Source: Bdellovibrio sp. SKB1291214 (lineage in GTDB: Bacteria; Bdellovibrionota; Bdellovibrionia; Bdellovibrionales; Bdellovibrionaceae). From it: a DNA stretch of 64,000 bases. The stretch is from assembly GCF_002209355.2 (NCBI RefSeq), contig NZ_CP106855.1:3162001-3226000 (forward strand), read 5' to 3'. This document shows, piece by piece, positions 16,451 through 24,124 of this stretch (position 1 is its first letter; each line of letters begins with the position of its first letter). The position numbers and the translations under genes were made by a program. The notes under the pieces were generated by a model. The model saw nothing but the letters and a program-made list of their open reading frames with translations, was not told where the DNA came from and did no database searches.

Positions 16451-17854
16451 CTATTCTTCTTCAGCTTCTTGAGAGTTCAATTTCTGCAACTCTTGCTTCA
16501 ACAATGCATCGGCTTGTGCTTTCGCAGATCCGCCACCCGCTTTGCTGTCTTTTCCACCTGCAGATGGAGCTGTTGGTACTGGAGTACCTTCTGCTTCATA
16601 CTTTTTAAGCAAAGCGTTTGCTTCCTTAGAAAGTTTTTCTGCCTTTTCTGGATCATCGTAACCCGGAATCGTCATCAACTCTTGAACGCTCGCTTGAGCT
16701 ACAGATTGGAATGAACCGAAGCCAGATTGGAAGATGTTTTGTGCCATAGTTTCGTTCATGCCAGGGATCAACATCAAATTGAAGATGGATTCCGCTGTAC
16801 GAGAAGCCGCTGAAGATTCAGAAATGATATCCAATTTCCAAGTCGTCAATTTAGCTGCCAAGCGAACGTTTTGACCGCGTTTACCAATTGCCAAAGACAA
16901 TTGAGAATCTGGAACTACGATTTCCATCTCACGGTTTGTGTCATCCAAGAATACGCGAGAAATTTCAGCCGGAGCCAAAGCATTTACCGCGAAACGAGTG
17001 ATGTCTTCGTCCCAAGGAACGATATCGATTTTTTCACCACGAAGTTCTTGTACGATATTTTGTACACGAGAACCCTTCATACCTACGCACGCGCCCACTG
17101 GATCAACAGTTTGGTCGTTAGAACGAACTGCGATTTTCGCACGTTGTCCTGGTTCACGAGCCGCAGCCATGATCTCAACCACACCGTCATAGATTTCTGG
17201 AACTTCCATTTCGAAAAGTTTCATCAAATAACGTTCATCAGCGCGAGACATGATGATTTGTGGACCACGAGTTGTTTGACGAACTTCAGACAAGTAACCT
17301 TGAATACGGTCACCCGGTTTGTATTGTTCGCCAGGGATTTGCTCACGAGGTGGGATGTACGCTTCCGTACGACCCAAATCGACAACGATCGCGCCTTTTT
17401 CCACGCGACGAGCGATACCAGATGCAATTTCACCTTTACGTTCTTCGAATTCAGTAAAGATGATAGAGCGTTCAGCATCACGCACTTTTTGCATGATGAT
17501 TTGTTTCGCAGTTTGAGCTGCGATACGGCCCAAATCAGAAGCTTCCAATTTGATACCAATTGAATCGTCCATTTGAACGTTTGGATCTAATTTAACTGCG
17601 TCGTCGTAAGGAATTTCAACTTCTTCGTCGACGAATTTTTCACGAGGAACAACCTCTTTGAACTCGAAAAGTTCAACTTCGCCAGTCTCTTCGTTGTATG
17701 CGGCTTCGATTTCACGGTAAGTACCGTATTTTTTACGGGCAGCTACAAGCATACCTTGAGTGATCGCTTCAATAACGATTTGCTTATCGATACCTTTGTC
17801 TTTACCAACTTGCTCGATCACTTTCGAAAGATCTGAAAACATATTTTCAGCCAT
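16451..17854 (-). CDS. nusA: Transcription termination/antitermination factor NusA
   Basis: RNA polymerase-binding factor controlling pausing, termination and antitermination. 467 residues in the usual order: the N-terminal polymerase-binding domain, an S1 domain (EKGAIVVDLGRTEAYIPP, about 135-200), and two KH domains (CVGMKGSRVQNIVQELRGE and LAIGKRGQNVRLAAKLT). A C-terminal helix-hairpin-helix-type region (MNETMAQNIFQSGFGSFQSV) is followed by an Ala/Ser-rich tail. It sits between rimP and infB, the standard order, 15 bases after rimP. Confidence 0.98.
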   Translation of the reverse strand: MAENMFSDLSKVIEQVGKDKGIDKQIVIEAITQGMLVAARKKYGTYREIEAAYNEETGEVELFEFKEVVPREKFVDEEVEIPYDDAVKLDPNVQMDDSIGIKLEASDLGRIAAQTAKQIIMQKVRDAERSIIFTEFEERKGEIASGIARRVEKGAIVVDLGRTEAYIPPREQIPGEQYKPGDRIQGYLSEVRQTTRGPQIIMSRADERYLMKLFEMEVPEIYDGVVEIMAAAREPGQRAKIAVRSNDQTVDPVGACVGMKGSRVQNIVQELRGEKIDIVPWDEDITRFAVNALAPAEISRVFLDDTNREMEIVVPDSQLSLAIGKRGQNVRLAAKLTTWKLDIISESSAASRTAESIFNLMLIPGMNETMAQNIFQSGFGSFQSVAQASVQELMTIPGYDDPEKAEKLSKEANALLKKYEAEGTPVPTAPSAGGKDSKAGGGSAKAQADALLKQELQKLNSQEAEEE

Positions 17855-17869
17855 GGCTTATCCTCTCTA

Positions 17870-18394
17870 CTACTTTTTTTGACCTTTATTAATTTCAAAC
17901 AAAACTTTAGCTTTTTCGATCATTCCGTACGGGATTTTAATCTCGACGTCATTGACCACGAAACGGACCGCTTGATCGTCGGCAGATTCAATAACCTCTT
18001 CGACAGTCTTTGTGGCTTTCCATTTCTTATCTGTTACACCCATGCTCTCCAGAGCTTTCGATGTTTTCAGATAAACTTTCTTACCTACGGCCTTTTGGAA
18101 GTGCCAAGGCTTAGCCAAGTGACGCTCCAAACCAGGGCTTGAAACTTCCAATGCGTAAGCGGCACCCGGAATGATTTCCTCGTCCTTTTCCAAAACTTCA
18201 TTGAAAGCTTTAGAAACATTGGAACAATCTTCCAAACTAATTCCGCCCTCTTCATCTTTATCGATGAACAAGCGCAGAGTACGTCCCTTACCACCACCTA
18301 CGAATTCAATATCGTAAAGCAGGCAGCCTTGAGATTGGGCAGCATCACTCGCGATTTTTTCTACTTGATCTAACCAAGAGGGTCTCTCAGACAT
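17870..18394 (-). CDS. rimP: Ribosome maturation factor RimP
   Basis: Assists 30S assembly. 174 residues: the N-terminal alpha/beta domain (GCLLYDIEFVGGGKGRTLRLF, then IDKDEEGGISLEDCSNVS) and the family signature YALEVSSPGLERHL, followed by the SH3-like C-terminal domain. It is the first gene of the rimP-nusA-infB-rbfA-truB transcript; a GGAAGTG-type ribosome binding site precedes the ATG. Upstream lies a long untranslated region described separately. Confidence 0.96.
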   Translation of the reverse strand: MSERPSWLDQVEKIASDAAQSQGCLLYDIEFVGGGKGRTLRLFIDKDEEGGISLEDCSNVSKAFNEVLEKDEEIIPGAAYALEVSSPGLERHLAKPWHFQKAVGKKVYLKTSKALESMGVTDKKWKATKTVEEVIESADDQAVRFVVNDVEIKIPYGMIEKAKVLFEINKGQKK

Positions 18395-18583
18395 CTCTTC
18401 ACTTCCTTTTCAAACCTGCCACCAGCCCCGATACGGGTGGTTTCAGCTTGCTATGAAGTGACTCCTGCTAAAAGCGGTCGGGAAATATCCAACCTGCCTG
18501 CAGCGCGTACATGCTCAAACGCTTAAAGCGTATCTGGCATCGCACGTCCCGTTTGTCCGAGGAACTCAAAAAGAATTCGTGGC

Positions 18584-18610
18584 AAAAAAAAATGGGCCTT
18601 CAGGGCCCAT
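18584..18610 (-). terminator. Intrinsic terminator upstream of rimP
   Basis: On the minus strand ATGGGCC-CTGAA-GGCCCAT followed by nine Ts. It can end the rimI transcript, or act as an early terminator in the leader of the rimP-nusA operon if the promoter at 18622-18650 is real. Confidence 0.85.
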
Positions 18611-18621
18611 CGAACGTCCTT

Positions 18622-18650
18622 AAACTAACAAAAAAATCGAATCTACGCAA
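18622..18650 (-). promoter_or_regulatory. Possible promoter just ahead of the terminator
   Basis: Minus strand TTGCGT (18650-18645), a 17-base spacer, then TAGTTT (18627-18622). The predicted start lies about five bases before the terminator stem, an odd place for a simple promoter. Confidence 0.3.
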
Positions 18651-18706
18651 GGACTTATCTGGCCTTAGGTCTTCTGTCATCTCCAAGGGGCCAAAGGTAA
18701 ATCCTT

Positions 18707-19144
18707 TTAAGGACAGGAATATAAGAGCGCGGTGGCCCCATCCTTATAATAGCGCGGACGGCGCCCGGTCAGCTTAAACCCCAGCTTTTCATAGAGTTTT
18801 TGGGCCGAATGATTGCTTTCGTGGACCTCGAGCCACAGCTCGCGCCTCTGACCCTTTGCAGCAATAAGATGCTGAATCAGCTTCTCCATCAGGCCGCGTC
18901 TTTGAAATTTGGGGTGCGTCGCCACCAAAGAAATTTCCCACGCCCCGGGAACCTCTCGGTAAAGAATAAATCCGGCCAACTCCTCCCCTTCAAAAATGCC
19001 AACCGCCTCTGCCGTCGCCATCTCTGCCCCCAACATATCCGCTGGCCAATAAAATTGCGGCAGCAGGCCGATTTGATCATGAATTGCACTGATCAAATCT
19101 CGCATCGCAGCTTTATGAGGAGAATATAAAGATTCGATTTTCAT
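18707..19144 (-). CDS. rimI: Ribosomal protein S18 N-acetyltransferase-like (RimI, GNAT)
   Basis: 145-residue GNAT-fold N-alpha-acetyltransferase. The acetyl-CoA site is visible in SLVATHPKFQRRGLMEKLI, and the C-terminal part WLEVHESNHSAQKLYEKLGF then RRPRYYKDG is characteristic of RimI-type enzymes. Substrate (S18 or other N-termini) is inferred from family resemblance. The gene follows the SurA-like gene by six bases and is probably co-transcribed with it. The terminator at 18584 closes the unit. Confidence 0.85.
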   Translation of the reverse strand: MKIESLYSPHKAAMRDLISAIHDQIGLLPQFYWPADMLGAEMATAEAVGIFEGEELAGFILYREVPGAWEISLVATHPKFQRRGLMEKLIQHLIAAKGQRRELWLEVHESNHSAQKLYEKLGFKLTGRRPRYYKDGATALLYSCP

Positions 19145-19150
19145 GAAGAC

Positions 19151-19777
19151 CTAAATAAAGTTTCGGACCTTGTATTTGCGCTTCAACAACTCGAACCACG
19201 CTCGCAGACGGTCTTCCAATTGTTGTTGGGCAAGAAAGGATTTGATATTTTCTTTGATCGACTTAAAGGAGGTACTCCCAAATTTCACACGGTTTTTTTC
19301 GTAGTATTCAAAAGCATCGAGATCGGAAACGATCCCCGCCATGGAGCCGGTTTTAAATTTGATAAAGCTTTTTGCCGCAAGTTTACGGTTCGTAAACTTT
19401 TTGACTTCAGCTTGGGTCGGCTGCAACTGGCTCCAATATGTTTTACCTGCGACTGCTTTATCTACTTTCGACACGGCCTCGCTCAGCTCCCCCTCTGCAA
19501 CCACGCCCACGTTAAAGGACTCGGCCTCCATGGAAACAACTGTTTCCAGCAAAACCGCAGTGACGTGGGAACGAAACTCTTTCGAACCGGGAGCGGTTTC
19601 CACCAAGCCATTGCCTTTTTTATCTTTAGGAGGATACAAAATGTTATCAATGACCGTCGCAATTTGCACTTCACGACTGGTTAAAACGTAATCGCCCACT
19701 TGACCGACAGTTTCCGAAATCACCGTCGCCGCTGAAGCTTGTAAAGAAATGAAAATAGAAACGATCAACAAACGCAT
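19151..19777 (-). CDS. Exported SurA-N-like protein
   Basis: About 208 residues from the ATG at 19777, which gives a short signal peptide (MRLLIVSIFISLQASA). The mature part begins ISETVGQVGDYVLTSREVQIATVIDNILY, like the start of the SurA N-terminal chaperone domain, and ends in helices typical of that fold (FLAQQQLEDRLRAWFELLKRKYKV). No PPIase (parvulin) domain is present. I infer a periplasmic chaperone-like protein. The frame could start further upstream, but that would cross the terminator of the preceding gene, so the internal start is preferred. Confidence 0.6.
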   Translation of the reverse strand: MRLLIVSIFISLQASAATVISETVGQVGDYVLTSREVQIATVIDNILYPPKDKKGNGLVETAPGSKEFRSHVTAVLLETVVSMEAESFNVGVVAEGELSEAVSKVDKAVAGKTYWSQLQPTQAEVKKFTNRKLAAKSFIKFKTGSMAGIVSDLDAFEYYEKNRVKFGSTSFKSIKENIKSFLAQQQLEDRLRAWFELLKRKYKVRNFI

Positions 19778-19811
19778 GGGTCTATTGTGACCCGAGGCCT
19801 GCTCGTTGTCC

Positions 19812-19848
19812 AAAAAAAAAAAGCGAAGCTCCATTTCTGAAGCTCCGC
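19812..19848 (-). terminator. Intrinsic terminator of the Asn/Tyr-rich OMP gene
   Basis: Ten-pair stem on the minus strand (GCGGAGCTTC / GGAGCTTCGC with two wobble pairs), a six-base loop, then eleven Ts, about 36 bases after the stop of the outer-membrane protein gene. Confidence 0.9.
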
Positions 19849-19883
19849 CAACCACTGAGAGATTTTGGGACAATTGGGAAATA

Positions 19884-21122
19884 TTAGAAATTCATGCGAC
19901 CAGAAACTGTCATTACGTAGTATTGCAATTTCTCGATCGGGTTCGTGTTAGACAACTCGTTGTAGTAACTGTTGTTGTAGTTATAGTTATTATTGTTGCT
20001 GCCATAGTTGATACGGCTAGACAAGTTCCACATATATCTGAAATCCAAGCCGATAGAGTATTTCGGAGAGAATTCCAAATCAGCACCAACCAACGCACCC
20101 AAATCAACCGCATGTGAGTTCGCATCATCACTGTTGCTGTTGTAGAAGTAGCTGTTTTTCAAGTCATACTTTCTGTATGAGTAAGCTGCGATACCACCGA
20201 TAACTGGTTTAACAATACCATCAAAGAATTGGATTTTTGCAGCCAATGCACCTGTGTATTGATTAACGTCTACGTTACCGTTGTTGTAGTTGTTATTGTA
20301 AGCATAACCGTAATTATAGTTGTTGTAGTAACGATTTTGAACAGTGTAGTTCGAGTAAAGGAATGAACCCTCGATGATGAAACCATCAACTTTGTTACCG
20401 AACGCAACACCCAAAGCGTAGTTACCTTTAACGTTAGAAACGTCTGGATAGTCACCCATACCAAGCAAACCAGCTACGTATTTGTTACGAGCAGGTGGCT
20501 CAACTGGTTTGTTCTTTTCCAAAGAGGCAGCCATCTCTTGGCGAATCAATTCGCGAGTTGCAGAATCGTCTTGAACTTGTTTTTCAACGATAACAGGAGC
20601 CGGTGCAACCGGAGCTACAACTACAGGCGCTGGAGCAACGATAGGTTGTTGAACTGGAACTTGTTGTTGTTGATTCAAAGAATTAAATTTATCACCGAAC
20701 AAAACATCAGCTCTACGTTTTTCGTCTTCCATACGAGATTGCTCAAGTTTTTCAACGATCTTTTGTTCAGTTTGAACTTCAGCATCTTGACGGCTCTTAC
20801 GGATTGATTCCGCACGAGACTCTGCCAATGGAGAAGCTTCAATAACAGTTGTTGGCTGTTTTTGAACTTGCTGAGTTGCTGCAGAAGCCTGAGCGGCCTG
20901 CGCTGGTGAGTTAATAATATAGATAGGTTGTGGCTTCACTTGCTGTGCTTCACCTTGAGCTGCAGCAGGAAGAACTGTTGTGCGGTTACCAACAGCTTGA
21001 GTTGGAGCTTGCTTGGAATACATAGCATCCAATTCAGCATCAACATCGCTTTCAAGGGATTGAGCCAACGCGAATACCGGCGCCATGCTCAAAGCCGCAA
21101 GAATATAGATATACTTTTTCAT
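19884..21122 (-). CDS. Outer-membrane protein with Pro-rich linker and Asn/Tyr-rich loops
   Basis: 412 residues. A signal peptide (MKKYIYILAALSMAPVFALA) is followed by a Gln/Ala-rich region, a charged segment that could form a coiled coil (about 100-140), a Val/Pro/Ala-rich linker (VAPAPVVVAPVAPAPVIVEK) and a C-terminal eight-stranded barrel-like domain ending YYVMTVSGRMNF, with the terminal Phe usual for Bam substrates. Two predicted surface loops are almost pure Asn and Tyr (around YYNNYNYGYAYNNN and NNNNYNYNNSYY). It has its own sigma-54-type promoter and strong terminator, so it is a single-gene unit. Function unknown; a surface protein is inferred. Confidence 0.75.
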   Translation of the reverse strand: MKKYIYILAALSMAPVFALAQSLESDVDAELDAMYSKQAPTQAVGNRTTVLPAAAQGEAQQVKPQPIYIINSPAQAAQASAATQQVQKQPTTVIEASPLAESRAESIRKSRQDAEVQTEQKIVEKLEQSRMEDEKRRADVLFGDKFNSLNQQQQVPVQQPIVAPAPVVVAPVAPAPVIVEKQVQDDSATRELIRQEMAASLEKNKPVEPPARNKYVAGLLGMGDYPDVSNVKGNYALGVAFGNKVDGFIIEGSFLYSNYTVQNRYYNNYNYGYAYNNNYNNGNVDVNQYTGALAAKIQFFDGIVKPVIGGIAAYSYRKYDLKNSYFYNSNSDDANSHAVDLGALVGADLEFSPKYSIGLDFRYMWNLSSRINYGSNNNNYNYNNSYYNELSNTNPIEKLQYYVMTVSGRMNF

Positions 21123-21174
21123 ATCGTCTCCTCAGTGTGGTTTTCTGAAACCTTTTTTAATCGAAACCCACTAG

Positions 21175-21191
21175 AGCAAGGCCAGTGCCAA
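21175..21191 (-). promoter_or_regulatory. Sigma-54 (-24/-12) promoter
   Basis: Minus strand TTGGCACTGGCCTTGCT matches the RpoN consensus TGGCAC(G)-N4-TTGC(A/T), with GG and GC exactly twelve bases apart. Transcription would start near 21164, leaving a leader of about 40 bases that carries GAGGAG ahead of the ATG at 21122. Confidence 0.75.
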
Positions 21192-21369
21192 CGTGGCCGA
21201 TTTTCGTCGCCTCCGTCTAAGTTATTGATATTTTGGGTTTTAGTGGATCAAAGTCATTACGCTTGATTCGCGTGACAGCATAAAGAAGTGACAACTCTTA
21301 GAACGCTTCGTGAAATGCTTTCAAAGTGGGGTCAATTTGGCCTGATTGAAATTAAAGGCCCCAGAAACT

Positions 21370-21393
21370 AAAAAACCGACTGTTAAGTCGGTT
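21370..21393 (-). terminator. Terminator of tRNA-Leu
   Basis: Minus strand AACCGACT-TAAC-AGTCGGTT followed by a short T-run, six bases after the tRNA 3' end. Confidence 0.85.
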
Positions 21394-21398
21394 TGATT

Positions 21399-21480
21399 TG
21401 GTGCGGGTGGAGGGACTTGAACCCCCATGCTTTCGCGGAAGATTTTGAATCTTCTGTGTCTACCATTTCACCACACCCGC
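21399..21480 (-). tRNA. tRNA-Leu (anticodon CAA)
   Basis: Acceptor GCGGGTG pairs with CACCCGC, then discriminator A and an encoded CCA. The D-arm region (TGGTGAAATGGTAGACAC) is typical of leucine tRNAs. The anticodon stem GAAGA/TCTTC holds the loop TTCAAAA, giving CAA (reads UUG). The extra arm is a short GC-GAAA-GC hairpin, and the T-arm is GGGGG-TTCAAGT-CCCTC. It is 82 bases with CCA, at the short end for a class II tRNA. Confidence 0.95.
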
Positions 21481-21759
21481 AGTGAGGTGATCTTTTTAAT
21501 ATTAGATGACGGTCATCCTCAACATCTTTTTTCAAAAACCCGGTTTTTTTTGGATTTTTGCCAGTTTTTTGGGCTTTTTAACGAAGCCGGCGCCTTAGAT
21601 CATGTCTAATTTGATAGTTATTCAAACTCAAAACCTCTTGGAATTGCCAAAACACTGACTCTTTTTTGGAGTCGCTTAGGATCATTTTAAGGCGTTTGGA
21701 AACAAGACTTGGACCTTTGTTTGCTTTTCGTTTCTCAATTGGCGTGGCTTAATTGAGAT

Positions 21760-22164
21760 ATGCGACTACGAACCATGACAAAACTAGTTCTATCGGCAGT
21801 ATTAGGCCTGGCCCTACTGGCTCCATTGAGCTGTGGGAAAGCCTATAACTCCTCCAGCTACGATGCTGATATTTACGGTGACGGTGGCGGCGGGACCCCT
21901 GCCTTTCAGGCGGCCCAAGCCATCCTTCGGGACAAATGTGCGACATGCCATACTCAAGCATCCCATGCTTCTTGGGGGAATATCTCTGAAGCCCAATTTA
22001 TTTCCTTAGGCCTTGTAACCGCAGGAAGCCTGACGGGTTCTCAGCTTTACACTAAAATCACAGGCAATAGCACCGGCATTCCCGGGAACATGCCAGTGGG
22101 CGGAGCCAACTTGTCTGCCACGGAACTGCAGACTTTAGAAACTTGGATTTTAAATATTCAATAA
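21760..22164 (+). CDS. Monohaem c-type cytochrome lipoprotein
   Basis: 134 residues with a lipoprotein signal (LALLAPLSCG, lipidated Cys near 25) and one haem-binding CATCH motif near residue 68 in AAQAILRDKCATCHTQASH. After it come a small helical region and a likely distal Met in GIPGNMPVGG, then a C-terminal helix (ATELQTLETWILNIQ), as in small class I cytochromes c. Start could also be the ATG at 21775. It converges with the cytochrome/DUF1501 operon and shares its terminator; a link to that system is inferred from proximity and composition. Confidence 0.85.
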   Translation: MRLRTMTKLVLSAVLGLALLAPLSCGKAYNSSSYDADIYGDGGGGTPAFQAAQAILRDKCATCHTQASHASWGNISEAQFISLGLVTAGSLTGSQLYTKITGNSTGIPGNMPVGGANLSATELQTLETWILNIQ

Positions 22165-22194
22165 AAAAAGGCCTGGGGAACCAGGCCTTTTTTG
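22163..22194. terminator. Bidirectional terminator
   Basis: GGCCTGG-GGAA-CCAGGCC with A-run and T-run flanks, between the convergent cytochrome gene and the minus-strand operon. Confidence 0.9.
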
Positions 22195-22217
22195 TTTCGT
22201 CGTAAGTGAACGCGAAA

Positions 22218-22832
22218 CTACATGCGATAGGCAAGACCGATCCGCCAGTACATCGTTTCGTCTTTGTATACCATCCCGAAACTTTGAATGTATTCAAACG
22301 AATTCCCGATGCGTGCACGAAGATCGGCGAATCCGCCCGTGATTAATTTAGATCCCGATGTCGCCGTCTGCCCGTTTGCATCTGTCGGCCACTCCGAATT
22401 TTTGTAGTATGTTGATAGATCAAAACCAAAATCTACCTTGGCACCCAAACGCCAGAACACTCTTGGCGTCACACGAAGGGCCATCCACGGCACGCGAGCT
22501 TGGAAGTATTTAAGCCCCGTATTGGCATCGCCGCCCACGGCGGTGCCCGAAGCCAAACCTCCACCAACTCCCCATCCCCATTTAGGATAATAAAAGTTTT
22601 TTTCAAGCCCCACGCCGAAGCCCCAATAGGAAGCTTTAGATTCTTGGGAGCCACCGGAAGTATTGTTGACGGCCAATTTCTCGACCCAAGTGTTCGCCTC
22701 ACCCGTCAATAACCAACGTTCCAGCGGAGCCGTTCTGGACGGTTTGGATGCTGCTGTCGTATTTGCCTTTTTTTGAGCAAAGCCTGAAAGGGACAATAAA
22801 ACGATCGAAGAAATGATGAACAGTTGTTTCAT
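22218..22832 (-). CDS. Small exported outer-membrane barrel protein
   Basis: 204 residues. Signal peptide MKQLFIISSIVLLSLSGFAQ, then a short Ala/Ser/Lys-rich segment and a barrel-like series of strands: YWGFGVGLEKNFYY, WGWGVGGGLASG, FWRLGAKVDFGFDL, LITGGFADLRARIG and YWRIGLAYRM. Last gene of the six-gene operon, nine bases after the haem-porin gene, so the two may work together in the outer membrane. No family recognised. Confidence 0.65.
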   Translation of the reverse strand: MKQLFIISSIVLLSLSGFAQKKANTTAASKPSRTAPLERWLLTGEANTWVEKLAVNNTSGGSQESKASYWGFGVGLEKNFYYPKWGWGVGGGLASGTAVGGDANTGLKYFQARVPWMALRVTPRVFWRLGAKVDFGFDLSTYYKNSEWPTDANGQTATSGSKLITGGFADLRARIGNSFEYIQSFGMVYKDETMYWRIGLAYRM

Positions 22833-22841
22833 GTCCGCCTC

Positions 22842-24011
22842 CTACAATGACAAGTGCAGTTGAGATTGCAACATCCAAGAATCTGGATTCACAGTCGTGT
22901 CGTTAATATTACGTCCATTGACGAAACCCGCACGGAATTCCACGCGTGGCATGGGGAACATCAACAATCCGAAAGACCATCGGAACATGTCCGTAGAATC
23001 TGATGACAACGTGGCATTGTAATATTCAATCTGACTTAGAATATTATAACCTCGAGTGATACCGATCAAATTTTGCAGCATCAAGTAGCCCCCGACTTTA
23101 TCACTTGGCGCTGACAACGGGCTGTCTTTTACAAAACCAATTTCAGTCAGCAAACTGTCGCCCTTATCAAACCCCAATTTTTGGTGGAATTCTAAACGCG
23201 TTTTTTCGACGTATTCATTTTTTGACTGCATTACTGCAAAGCCCAGACGATTTTTATCCGCAACGTCGAACTCCATCATCACGGACAAACCTTTTTGGCG
23301 AATATCCGCGTCCTCTTGAAGCAAATTCCCTACGAACAAATTGCCGGTGATTTCCCAGCCATCCGCATAGTACTGCGTGATCACACCCGTAGATTGGTCA
23401 TTTTGCGCCACATCTGTGACCGAGCGGCTGTAGGATGTATGGTCGGCAGTGCGAATACCGAAGACCTTATCCATCAAGCCCACATAGGTGTAGAATTTCT
23501 TATTCACCTGCCAGCGGAAATAATGTTCGCGGGAAATAAAGTTTTTATTGTCAGGATCATTGATATTAGCACGCGAGGCTGGTGTTGGCTGGTAACCGCC
23601 CGACAACATCAGAAGGTACTTAGCGCTTCGATCGAACTGAATTGCGACGTTGGCATCCGCTTGCATCGTCACATATTTGTTAACCGCTGCTGGATTCGCC
23701 GGATTGTTTTGAAAGTAAAGACCGCGGTATTTAATACCAGGGCGCACCCACCAAGGAAGTTGAGTTGAACCCAAGAATCCAGATTTTGCGGCGATCTCGT
23801 CCTCTTGAAGCTTGTCATTGAAAATCGCGCGAGAAGCGATTTCTGTCGTAAACAAGGCGCGACCATAATCAGTCAAAGCGCCGTTACCTTGGCCGTTGTA
23901 GTGACAAGTTATGCATGTGTTGTATCCGTAAGAAATAAAGTCGGGATACGCTTGGCTGGCTTCAGGAACTAATATTCCTGCAAGAAGCAATATCGGAAGA
24001 AGTAAAATCAC
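22842..24011 (-). CDS. Outer-membrane porin-like protein with an N-terminal c-haem site
   Basis: 389 residues from a GTG at 24011 with GAGG seven bases upstream. A signal peptide ends near EASQA and is followed by YPDFISYGYN and CITCHYNGQGNG, a single covalent haem site, then LTDYGRALF. The rest (about 60-389) is a series of amphipathic strands ending LQSQLHLSL, consistent with a 12- to 16-stranded barrel. Proteins with this short haem head and barrel occur in several environmental Gram-negatives, but their role is not established as far as I know. Position among cytochromes suggests electron transfer across the outer membrane. Confidence 0.75.
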   Translation of the reverse strand: MILLLPILLLAGILVPEASQAYPDFISYGYNTCITCHYNGQGNGALTDYGRALFTTEIASRAIFNDKLQEDEIAAKSGFLGSTQLPWWVRPGIKYRGLYFQNNPANPAAVNKYVTMQADANVAIQFDRSAKYLLMLSGGYQPTPASRANINDPDNKNFISREHYFRWQVNKKFYTYVGLMDKVFGIRTADHTSYSRSVTDVAQNDQSTGVITQYYADGWEITGNLFVGNLLQEDADIRQKGLSVMMEFDVADKNRLGFAVMQSKNEYVEKTRLEFHQKLGFDKGDSLLTEIGFVKDSPLSAPSDKVGGYLMLQNLIGITRGYNILSQIEYYNATLSSDSTDMFRWSFGLLMFPMPRVEFRAGFVNGRNINDTTVNPDSWMLQSQLHLSL

Positions 24012-24124
24012 GCTGCAACCTCATTTGATGGACTAGACTCTCAATTAGTTTTTAAGTCTATGGGTCCAGCGAATGAGGCGCAAATCAAAAGCTTACAAAT
24101 GAACTGAGTTTTTTGCGGCGCTCC

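Larger units (their letters stand above)
18395..18706 (-). other. Non-coding leader between rimI and rimP
   Basis: About 310 bases without a convincing gene. Going down the minus strand it holds a possible promoter (18650-18622), a strong intrinsic terminator (18610-18584), a perfect 13-base palindrome ACGCTTTAAGCGT (18531-18519) and a second hairpin-capable stretch (about 18443-18421, CCA..CCCG/CGGG..TGG). The plus-strand frame crossing this region lacks any protein signature. Confidence 0.5.

Noticed and set aside
15807-16472. 221-codon plus-strand frame rich in Arg, Cys, Trp and Phe
   Set aside because: Lies antisense to the Ala/Pro/Lys-rich linker of infB; composition is the mirror of that simple sequence and no motif is present.
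18511-18777. 88-codon plus-strand frame in the rimI-rimP gap
   Set aside because: Crosses a strong terminator hairpin and the end of rimI, and has no signal, motif or ribosome binding site.
19778-19873. N-terminal extension of the SurA-like protein
   Set aside because: Would translate through the terminator of the neighbouring outer-membrane protein gene and hide the signal peptide.
21658-21674. GACTC-TTTTTTG-GAGTC hairpin as a terminator
   Set aside because: Stem is only five pairs with no T-run after it and no gene ending nearby.
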